Source: Candidatus Nomurabacteria bacterium RIFCSPLOWO2_01_FULL_41_12 (GTDB lineage: Bacteria; Patescibacteriota; Minisyncoccia; Phycocordibacterales; UBA9973). From it: a stretch of 8,929 nucleotides of DNA. This document shows, piece after piece, positions 1 to 5,435 of this stretch (position 1 is the stretch's first letter; the number at the start of each line of letters is the position of its first letter). The DNA lies in assembly GCA_001787035.1 (NCBI GenBank), contig MFUY01000020.1:1-8929 (forward strand), written 5' to 3'. The translations under genes were made by a program, and so were the position numbers. The notes under the pieces were generated by a model. That model ran no database searches and had not been told where the DNA came from. It was given only the letters and a program-made list of their open reading frames with translations.

Positions 1-2
1 AA

Positions 3-1106
3 CGCCATATTGCTAAAGAAAAAGATAAAATGGATACTATTTTGCATAGTATTGGTGATGGTGTTTTTGTGATGGATAAGAATTTGAAAATAATACTTAT
101 TAATAAAGTAGCAGCTAAAATGGCGGGTTATGAAATGGAAGAAATTTTGGGTACAAAATATAGCGATAAAATGAAATTTATTTCTGAAGATACAGGGGAA
201 GTTAATGACCAGTTTATTAATAAAGCGATAGAAACTAAAACTGTTCAGGAAATGTCTAATCACACTATACTGGTGGATAAAAATGGCAACAAGACACAGG
301 TTGCCGACAGTATTGCTCCTTTATTGGATAAAGAAGGCATGGTGATCGGTTGCGTGATGGTGTTTCGAGATATTACTAAAGAACGTGAAATTGATAAAGC
401 TAAAACGGAGTTCGTCTCGCTCGCTAGCCATCAATTACGCACCCCGCTTTCTTCTATAAGCTGGAACGCCGAAATGCTTCTGGCGGGGGATGCGGGCAAA
501 TTGACCGATGAGCAGAGAAAATACCTTGATGATATCTATGAGGGCAACCATCGGATGGTGGAGCTTATAAACTCTCTTCTTAATCTTTCACGTCTAGAAA
601 TGGGAACCTTTGTCGTTTTGCCGGAGCCGACGGACGTCGTTGCTCTTGCCCAGTCTGTAATCCTGGAACAAAAACCGCAAATTAATGATAAAGGCTTAGT
701 GATGAAGACACAGTTCTCCCCCGATACCCCTCTCCTTACGATTGACTCGAAATTATTGCGTATGGTATTCCAAAATCTAGTTTCCAATGCGGTGAAATAC
801 ACGGACAAAGGGGATACGATTAGTTTTACCATTCTCCACGACAAGGAAAATCTCGCTATAGAAGTATCAGACAATGGCTGGGGGATTCCCAAAGACCAGC
901 AGGACAGAATTTTTACCAAGCTCTTTCGCGCGGACAATTCCGGCAAACATTATACTGAAGGAACCGGGCTCGGCCTTTATATCGTTAAATTAATGGTTGA
1001 ACACTCCGGCGGCGCTATTCATTTTCAGTCGGAAGAAAATAAAGGTACAACATTTTTTATCACTTTTCCGCTTGAGGCTGTGGCGCAAAAGAAAGACCTC
1101 GTATAA
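3..1106 (+). CDS. PAS-domain sensor histidine kinase, 5' end cut by window
   Basis: Sensor kinase of a two-component system: it senses through a PAS domain, autophosphorylates a histidine and passes the phosphate to a response regulator, which is not in this window. The frame is open from position 3 through the first ATG at 30, with no stop and a charged linker (RHIAKEKDK). The true N terminus, perhaps membrane segments, therefore probably lies upstream. Numbering from the ATG at 30: PAS domain about 1-115, HisKA dimerisation helices about 124-190 with the H-box SHQLRTPL (phospho-acceptor H134), and HATPase about 235-350. The HATPase shows the N-box NAVKYTDKG (N253), G1 box DNGWGIP (D281) and G2 box GTGLGL (from G311). 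All catalytic boxes are intact. The gene ends with TAA, 5 nt from the stop of the convergent LytR_C gene, so it belongs to a different transcription unit. GC content is far lower in the PAS half than in the kinase half. A link to pilus control is possible but only positional. Confidence 0.93.
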   Translation, partial: RHIAKEKDKMDTILHSIGDGVFVMDKNLKIILINKVAAKMAGYEMEEILGTKYSDKMKFISEDTGEVNDQFINKAIETKTVQEMSNHTILVDKNGNKTQVADSIAPLLDKEGMVIGCVMVFRDITKEREIDKAKTEFVSLASHQLRTPLSSISWNAEMLLAGDAGKLTDEQRKYLDDIYEGNHRMVELINSLLNLSRLEMGTFVVLPEPTDVVALAQSVILEQKPQINDKGLVMKTQFSPDTPLLTIDSKLLRMVFQNLVSNAVKYTDKGDTISFTILHDKENLAIEVSDNGWGIPKDQQDRIFTKLFRADNSGKHYTEGTGLGLYIVKLMVEHSGGAIHFQSEENKGTTFFITFPLEAVAQKKDLV

Positions 1107-1111
1107 TAGTT

Positions 1112-1768
1112 TTATTCTTTGCCTATTATTATCGTCACATCAAATTCTGTAACACCTGAAGCTGATTCTGTTACCGCTTGTGGGTAGGATTTACTAACAA
1201 CTTCTAAGACTGATGGAGTATAGTCTTTCTTGGCGTCACTCACGATAATTGTTGTCAAAGCGTATAATTTTTTCTCATTTCCCGTAGTTGCCGCAGAAAA
1301 ACCGGCGTCGGTAAGGGCCTTGGCCAAAGTAGCGGCTACGCCTTTTTTAGTCGTGCTGTTTAAGATATTTATGGTTATTGATTTTTTGTCAATAATTGGA
1401 GCAATAGATTCCGGTGTTTCTGCGGGAGTTTCAATAGTGGGAATACTGGTATCTGCCGGAATCTCAATCGGAGGTGTTACGGGTTCAACTATTGGCGCAT
1501 CTGTATTTTCGGAAACAGTATTTACCGGCAAATTGAGCCTTTTTACCACCAACAAATAGTTTTCCATATTTAGGGCTTGAGCATTTCCATCGTCTCCCGG
1601 CGAAAATATTTTATTTATATTTTTTACTATAAAGTTTGCAGAGTAGATAAATGAAATAATGACGACTATAAGTAGCGCCAAGACCACGCTTCCATAAGTG
1701 AAATCAGACAGCCTCATTGACTTGATTTTTTGAATTATTGTCGAAAAGTTAATATCTTTTAATTTCAT
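1112..1768 (-). CDS. Membrane-anchored LytR_C-domain protein of the pilus operon
   Basis: 218-residue single-pass membrane protein of unknown exact role. Visible parts are a basic cytoplasmic N terminus, one transmembrane helix at about 26-48, a Pro/Glu/Thr-rich extended linker at about 85-128, and a C-terminal domain at about 131-218. That domain has the LytR_C (PF13399) pattern: I-x-I-L-N-S near its start, then a helix ending in AGF, and a final DVTIIIG strand. The catalytic LCP domain that usually precedes LytR_C in LytR-family proteins is absent. The ATG at 1768 was chosen because it lies 4 nt after the pilO stop and gives a normal Lys-rich N terminus. The next in-frame ATG, at 1828, would overlap pilO by 56 nt and add an unlikely sequence. 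No Shine-Dalgarno is visible. It is the last gene of the pilMN-pilO unit, where diderm clusters carry pilP, so a role in linking the pilus platform to the cell wall is plausible (inference). Confidence 0.8.
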   Translation of the reverse strand: MKLKDINFSTIIQKIKSMRLSDFTYGSVVLALLIVVIISFIYSANFIVKNINKIFSPGDDGNAQALNMENYLLVVKRLNLPVNTVSENTDAPIVEPVTPPIEIPADTSIPTIETPAETPESIAPIIDKKSITINILNSTTKKGVAATLAKALTDAGFSAATTGNEKKLYALTTIIVSDAKKDYTPSVLEVVSKSYPQAVTESASGVTEFDVTIIIGKE

Positions 1769-1772
1769 AATT

Positions 1773-2333
1773 TTATTGTATACTTTTAGTATATAAACTT
1801 GCCCGCAGGGATACCGCGGAGGCTCCAAGCCAGCCTATATTGTCTTGCGATGAAATATTCAATCCTTCAATATTGGTAAAATACGGCAGCTTTTCAAATT
1901 CTTTGAGGTAATTTAGGAAAGTCGGAACATTAGTTCCGAAACTGTTGGTGTATAAAATAGTTGACATCGGAAACGAGTCGGAAATGGCCGACGATACCGG
2001 TGTTTCAAAACGATAAGTCTGCGCAATACCAATTTTAGCCGCCAGGCTGTCTAAGATATTTATAAATTCCAAGATATTATTTGAAGGAGGAAAAGCGTTT
2101 TCTATGCGGATATCGTTTATGCCGATGATTTGCGCGTCGCGCTTCAATACCTCAAAAAGCCCGCTTCTTTTTTCGAGCTCATTTGCGAGGCGATGGTTTA
2201 AGGCCACAGTTTCCGATATATGCTCTATCTGTTTTGTCAGGAAAAAAATCGCAATCAAGCTGACAGCCACTGCCGCAAGAGCAATAGCCATATTGCGTCC
2301 GATAAGTATTAAAAGATTTTTTATAGTGAACAT
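1773..2333 (-). CDS. pilO: PilO-like pilus alignment protein
   Basis: 186-residue inner-membrane protein with PilO architecture. It has a short cytoplasmic N terminus, one transmembrane helix at about 14-33, a predicted coiled coil at about 34-65 (rich in E, L and K with heptad spacing), and a compact alpha/beta domain to the end. In the family, PilO pairs with PilN through the coiled coil and ferredoxin-like domains, forming the periplasmic or extracytoplasmic ring that connects PilM/PilB/PilC to the growing pilus. Sequence conservation in this family is low; the call rests on topology, length and position. The gene starts 2 nt after the pilMN stop and ends 4 nt before the LytR_C start, so it is surely co-transcribed and probably translationally coupled. 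The ATG at 2333 is the first Met and leaves only a few residues before the membrane helix. No Shine-Dalgarno is visible. Confidence 0.8.
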   Translation of the reverse strand: MFTIKNLLILIGRNMAIALAAVAVSLIAIFFLTKQIEHISETVALNHRLANELEKRSGLFEVLKRDAQIIGINDIRIENAFPPSNNILEFINILDSLAAKIGIAQTYRFETPVSSAISDSFPMSTILYTNSFGTNVPTFLNYLKEFEKLPYFTNIEGLNISSQDNIGWLGASAVSLRASLYTKSIQ

Positions 2334-2335
2334 AA

Positions 2336-3898
2336 TTATTTGTAATATAGCATGCTCGGGTCATTTAGACGGAAAGAAATTGAGAATGGAATATCCACTT
2401 TTTGTTCTAGATTTTTAATAGGAAGTTCGACCTCAGTCAGGTATATTGAATCTTGAAGCGATTTTTTAAATAGATTGAGCGTGTTGCGGTCTTTGGCTGT
2501 TCCAGTCATTGACATATGTTCGGCGATAGAAACGGCGGAGAAGTTTGTTATCAGTATGCCGCTAATAACGCGGGAATTTATATCTTCAAGCAAAATACTC
2601 CAATGTGGCGTAGTGGATAAGATTACCCTAGAGGCTTCCGTCATTCCATTTATTTTTTTTACCCACGCTTCTTTTTCAAGCACATCAGCAGAGATAGGGG
2701 AAATCCCAATATTGGAATTTATTTTATTTGATGTTTGTGAAAGATAGAAAATAAAAAGATATGCCGCCAAAAAAGCGAAACCAAAGAATATTGATACGCC
2801 GATGATGATGTTGCGGATAAGCGTGACAAAACTTGTCGTTTTTTGATATTGGTAGGCTTCAGTCGTTCCGACGGGCAATAAACTTATATGGCTATCGGCT
2901 CCTTCTGGAATTTCTCCGCGGATGGCTACGCCGATGGCAATCAGCCACTTTGCTTGTAATTCAGGATTAAGTCTATTTAATTCTGGGTACTTTGCATATT
3001 CGCTCCGGACTGTGGCTTGCGTAAAGGGCAGCTCTGATACTTGTGTTTTTTCTTCTATCTCAAATGCAGTTTTTATATGCTGTTTTTCATTTTCTAAAAA
3101 ATTGTCCCCCTTTATGAAAGCTTCCGGAAGCGTTCTAGAGAAATGCACAATGCCATCCTTTAAAATAAATACTGTAGTTCCATTTTGATTTTTTTTAGTC
3201 AGTAATTTTGCAGAACCAAGCTCTAAATTAATGGCTCTCGCTAGGCTAGCCAGATGAGATTCGAGCGCTAATATTTTAATACCCGCGTAACTTAAGGCTT
3301 CAATGTAGCCATCCGCAACAGTTTTTGGAATTGCGGAAATTAAAACTTCTTTAACTATGTCAGATTCACCGGCGTCTTCGGAGCCTAAATATACCTCATC
3401 TTTTTTAACAGGTAGCTGGAAATTAATAGCCAAGTTTATCGCTTCTTCCAGATGTGTGCCGCTTACTGTCTTTGGAAAAGGAAAGATACGCGAATAAATT
3501 TTATCTTCAGGGATGGCGACAATAGCGTAGTCGGCATTTAGTTTCGCCCTAGTCCAAATATCTTTAAGCGTCTTGCCGAGGAATTCTTTATCCACAACAG
3601 CTCCTTCTTTGATAATATTTGCGGCAATTGGCTCTTCTATTAATATAAGTTCATATTGCTCAGGCTCCTTTCTCGAAGATGATTCTTCAGGATGAGTTGC
3701 CGGGGAGTCTATAGGCTGCTTTATGCCTGGAGAAGCCTTTGGCTTTATCCGCTTAATGAATTGCGGAATTTTTATAATACTTGCACGCAATCCCCCTTCT
3801 TTTTTTCTCGGATGGAAATAAGCGATGCGTATGACTTTATCGCTGACTTCAACTCCGGCAATATGCTTTTCTTTTATTAGGAGGCTTAAAATATTCAT
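2336..3898 (-). CDS. PilM-PilN fusion protein of the type IV pilus
   Basis: 520-residue fusion of two proteins that are usually separate. Residues about 8-335 are PilM-like (actin-like ATPase fold, PF11104), opening with GVEVSDKVIRI. An extra Pro/Ser/Lys-rich insert lies at about 33-83. The PilN part begins at 336 with ISLLP (338-342), matching the INLLP peptide at the N terminus of PilN that docks into PilM. A transmembrane helix at about 361-385 and an extracytoplasmic PilN domain at about 405-515 (PF05137-like, with HWSILLEDI and MTGTAKD) follow. This gives a GspL-like layout: cytoplasmic actin-like domain, one helix, ferredoxin-like domain. The phosphate-binding signatures look degenerate. 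E17 stands where PilM usually has Asp, and the second, DIG-type motif is replaced near 236-246 by NQNGTTVFILK. ATP binding is therefore doubtful. The ATG at 3898 abuts a strong inverted repeat and has no Shine-Dalgarno. First gene of the leftward unit. Confidence 0.87.
   Translation of the reverse strand: MNILSLLIKEKHIAGVEVSDKVIRIAYFHPRKKEGGLRASIIKIPQFIKRIKPKASPGIKQPIDSPATHPEESSSRKEPEQYELILIEEPIAANIIKEGAVVDKEFLGKTLKDIWTRAKLNADYAIVAIPEDKIYSRIFPFPKTVSGTHLEEAINLAINFQLPVKKDEVYLGSEDAGESDIVKEVLISAIPKTVADGYIEALSYAGIKILALESHLASLARAINLELGSAKLLTKKNQNGTTVFILKDGIVHFSRTLPEAFIKGDNFLENEKQHIKTAFEIEEKTQVSELPFTQATVRSEYAKYPELNRLNPELQAKWLIAIGVAIRGEIPEGADSHISLLPVGTTEAYQYQKTTSFVTLIRNIIIGVSIFFGFAFLAAYLFIFYLSQTSNKINSNIGISPISADVLEKEAWVKKINGMTEASRVILSTTPHWSILLEDINSRVISGILITNFSAVSIAEHMSMTGTAKDRNTLNLFKKSLQDSIYLTEVELPIKNLEQKVDIPFSISFRLNDPSMLYYK
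3588..3596 (+). other. Exact DnaA-box nonamer TTATCCACA inside pilMN
   Basis: Perfect match to the consensus DnaA-binding nonamer. It lies in coding sequence (in the pilMN codons for Val-Asp-Lys), so it could be a codon coincidence. It is listed because two more exact copies in the same orientation follow at 4008 and 4256. Confidence 0.3.
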
Positions 3899-3965
3899 CC
3901 CGTTAGAAATTTTAATATTTATAATTTTCTCACTTAACTACCCATTAGTGAATTTCTAACGGGAT
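3897..3965 (-). repeat. Palindromic leader element abutting the pilMN start codon
   Basis: A perfect 15-bp inverted repeat: 3897-3911 pairs with 3951-3965 across a 39-nt loop. The left arm includes the first two bases of the pilMN ATG (3898-3896) and the GGG directly before it. A third, overlapping arm exists. In the pilMN transcript, CCCGUUAG (3963-3956) can pair with CUAAUGGG (3948-3941; 8 bp with one G-U, 7-nt loop) or with the start-codon arm CUAACGGG, but not with both. The first fold leaves the start codon free and the second buries it. No U tract follows, so it is not an intrinsic terminator. The same arrangement precedes pilC at 7162-7227. A transcript beginning upstream of 3965 is assumed, not shown. 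Confidence 0.75.
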
Positions 3966-4007
3966 TCATGATAACTTTATAGAATTGTATCAGATTTCAC
4001 ATTTAAG

Positions 4008-4016
4008 TTATCCACA
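4008..4016 (+). promoter_or_regulatory. Exact DnaA-box nonamer TTATCCACA in the divergent intergenic region
   Basis: Perfect DnaA consensus nonamer. It lies 6 nt upstream of the possible -35 of the pilin promoter and between the leftward and rightward pil units. This is the only non-coding copy of the three in the area and so the best candidate for a real protein-binding site. A single 9-mer is weak evidence. Confidence 0.35.
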
Positions 4017-4021
4017 GATAC

Positions 4022-4051
4022 TTGCTTATTTTGATAATTACTTGCTATAAT
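4022..4051 (+). promoter_or_regulatory. Predicted promoter of the pilin operon
   Basis: A perfect -10 hexamer TATAAT at 4046-4051 is preceded by TGC, giving an extended -10 (TGnTATAAT). A weak -35, TTGCTT at 4022-4027, lies 18 bp upstream. Transcription would start near 4058, leaving a leader of about 50 nt before the pilin ATG at 4109. The 8-mer TACTTGCT occurs twice, at 4019-4026 and 4039-4046, once over each promoter element, and might be a tandem operator. This is the only strong sigma70-type signal seen in the divergent gap. Confidence 0.6.
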
Positions 4052-4108
4052 GGTGTCGTTATCGCAAATTAGTAATTTTTCTTTACGGCAGGTATAAAAT
4101 AATATATC

Positions 4109-4807
4109 ATGATAAAAAATAAAAAAGAGGGTTTTACTTTGCTTGAGCTTCTTATTGTCATATCTATCATAGCCATTTTATCAGTTGCTCTGGTGATTGT
4201 CTTAAATCCAGCAGAGACTTTGAAAAAAGCCCGAGATGCCCAGCGCATAGCAGATTTATCCACATTAAAAAGCGCGATAGGCATTTATACGACAAGTGTC
4301 AACCCTTCATATTTAGGCGGAGCAGCTTCAAATGCCATATGTAAAACTACTCCCGCAACCGCCTGGGGCGCAGGCACATTCAAGATTTCTTATTCTTATC
4401 CGTCAGATTCTCCCGGCGCCGCGATTACTGACGCAACATTAGATGGCGGTACAGGAGCCGGCGGATCAACTTCCAGGCAGACAACAGTAGCGCTCGGAGG
4501 GCTTACCGATGGACAAGGCTGGGTTCCTGTTAATTTTGATGGCGTACCAGGCGGATCTCCCATATCAAATATACCCGCTGATCCGACAAATACTATTGCT
4601 GCCCCCGGCGCTGTTTTATGGACTGACTTAGTATATCGTTATGGATGCGCGGCAGCTCCCCTGACTTTTGAAATTGACGCCCAATTAGAAAGCGAGGCAT
4701 ATACTGTAACCGACAATAAGCGGGTAAAAGACGGAGGGAATACGGCGACTCTCTTTGAAACCGGGACAAATCTTATAATCCTTGGAGCAGGCGCTACGGA
4801 ATTTTAG
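4109..4807 (+). CDS. pilA: Type IV prepilin, likely major pilin
   Basis: 232-residue prepilin, probably the main fibre subunit. Leader MIKNKKEG is followed by the processing site G8|F9. After cleavage the mature protein starts FTLLE, with the conserved Phe at +1 and Glu at +5 (E13). The hydrophobic N-terminal helix spans about 9-32 and continues into NPAETLKKARDAQRIADL, the usual amphipathic part in such pilins. The globular domain is rich in Gly, Ala, Ser and Thr. It has only two cysteines, C78 and C180, a plausible disulfide pair. The C-terminal region FEIDAQLESEAY (about 190-201) resembles other short-leader pilins. It is the first gene after a good extended -10 promoter. The stop TAG (4805-4807) is followed at once by an in-frame TGA and overlaps the GTG of the next gene by one base. 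Only a weak AGG lies 16 nt before the ATG. GC content of the globular part is higher than in neighbouring genes. The fibre role is inferred from size and operon position. Confidence 0.9.
   Translation: MIKNKKEGFTLLELLIVISIIAILSVALVIVLNPAETLKKARDAQRIADLSTLKSAIGIYTTSVNPSYLGGAASNAICKTTPATAWGAGTFKISYSYPSDSPGAAITDATLDGGTGAGGSTSRQTTVALGGLTDGQGWVPVNFDGVPGGSPISNIPADPTNTIAAPGAVLWTDLVYRYGCAAAPLTFEIDAQLESEAYTVTDNKRVKDGGNTATLFETGTNLIILGAGATEF
4256..4264 (+). other. Exact DnaA-box nonamer TTATCCACA inside the pilin gene
   Basis: Third perfect copy of the DnaA consensus nonamer, 248 bp downstream of the intergenic copy and in the same orientation. It falls on codons for Leu-Ser-Thr in the pilin helix, so chance is a fair explanation. 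Confidence 0.3.
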
Positions 4808-5433
4808 TGAACTTTATCTTTTCTAATTTAAATGTAATTGTTCTCGTAATATGGCTTTTATTTTTAGCTCTTGTTGCAATTCGTTATTTCCGTCCAGCTT
4901 GGCCAGTGAGAGCTTTAAGCTCTCACTGGCTTATTGCCATAGCTATTGGGCTTCATCTTTTTTATGGCCTATTTGTTTCGTGGGGCCAGTATTATGTGTG
5001 GGCGACGTCAGGCGATTTTACCAGGATTTTTATCAATTCACCGCTTCCGGCAGAAGTGCCGTTTTGGAGTTGGGCGAGGCCAATATTTTCAAACCATCTG
5101 GGCTATTTTTTACACTATGTTTTAGGCCGCTTCTGGCTTAATATTTTTGTTTTATTTCTATTTTCCATTAGCTTGTATTTTTTATTTAAAATTTGGAGAT
5201 TTTATCGTGGTGGTTTTTTAGCTGAAGGTCCAGAACTACTTCTTATTTTAATGCTTATTTCCGGATGGCCGGGCGTCCTTGTTTCTGTATCTCTCGGCTT
5301 TATTTTATCCATAATATCATTGGGCTTTTTTTATTTTAAAGGGAAGAGAGTCGTAAACATTGAACCCATCTTCATTTTTGCCACTTTTTTTAGCTTGCTA
5401 TTTGCCCGCAGTATTTTAAATGTGTTACAATAA
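4807..5433 (+). CDS. Uncharacterised polytopic membrane protein, prepilin-peptidase-like C terminus
   Basis: 208-residue, very hydrophobic protein with about 5-6 membrane segments (near 8-26, 41-59, 112-128, 144-152, 157-177 and 187-205). It starts with GTG overlapping the last base of the pilin stop (TAGTG), so translation is likely coupled to pilin. No other Met occurs before residue 149. The middle region has a Trp/Tyr-rich stretch (SWGQYYVW, 58-65). The C-terminal half, with ISGWPGVLVS (151-160), KGKRVV (178-183) and IEPIFIFAT (185-193), follows the order seen in the second half of A24 prepilin peptidases: LGWP, a basic KK loop, then PFGPF. The catalytic GD motif is replaced by EGPE (140-143) and there is no Cys motif. 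It is thus unlikely to be an active peptidase. Lying between pilin and pilB, it probably serves the pilus machine; its function is unknown. A perfect 29-bp palindrome lies in its coding sequence. Confidence 0.85.
   Translation: MNFIFSNLNVIVLVIWLLFLALVAIRYFRPAWPVRALSSHWLIAIAIGLHLFYGLFVSWGQYYVWATSGDFTRIFINSPLPAEVPFWSWARPIFSNHLGYFLHYVLGRFWLNIFVLFLFSISLYFLFKIWRFYRGGFLAEGPELLLILMLISGWPGVLVSVSLGFILSIISLGFFYFKGKRVVNIEPIFIFATFFSLLFARSILNVLQ
4902..4930. repeat. Perfect 29-bp palindrome inside a gene
   Basis: Arms of 14 bp (4902-4915 and 4917-4930) are exactly complementary around a single central base, T4916. The palindrome is within the membrane-protein gene, about 95 nt after its GTG start, and codes for residues around 32-41 (WPVRALSSHW). 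In RNA it would form a strong hairpin with a loop of about 3-5 nt. No T tract follows directly, so it is not a standard terminator. It may be an inserted palindromic element or an mRNA-processing or stability hairpin downstream of pilin. Confidence 0.85.
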
Positions 5434-5435
5434 GA

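Noticed and set aside
536..946. Minus-strand open frame of 136 codons
   Set aside because: It lies wholly inside the kinase domain of the histidine kinase, has no recognisable domain, and is a shadow of the GC-richer coding region.
1080..1140. Terminator between the convergent kinase and LytR_C genes
   Set aside because: Only short, imperfect stems with long loops are present, and there is no clear stem plus T tract on either strand.
1769..1828. Longer start for the LytR_C gene at ATG 1828 (20 extra residues)
   Set aside because: It would overlap pilO by 56 nt and add a Pro/Cys-containing sequence unlike an N-terminal anchor. The ATG at 1768 follows the pilO stop by 4 nt.
3976..3981. Candidate -10 (TATAAA on the minus strand) for the pilMN unit
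   Set aside because: No convincing -35 lies at 16-18 bp. The position would fit a transcript carrying the whole leader element, but the sequence support is too weak to list as a promoter.
4902..4960. The 29-bp palindrome as an intrinsic terminator for pilin
   Set aside because: No T run follows the stem directly; the nearest T-rich stretch is about 20 nt further on, and the reading frame continues through it.
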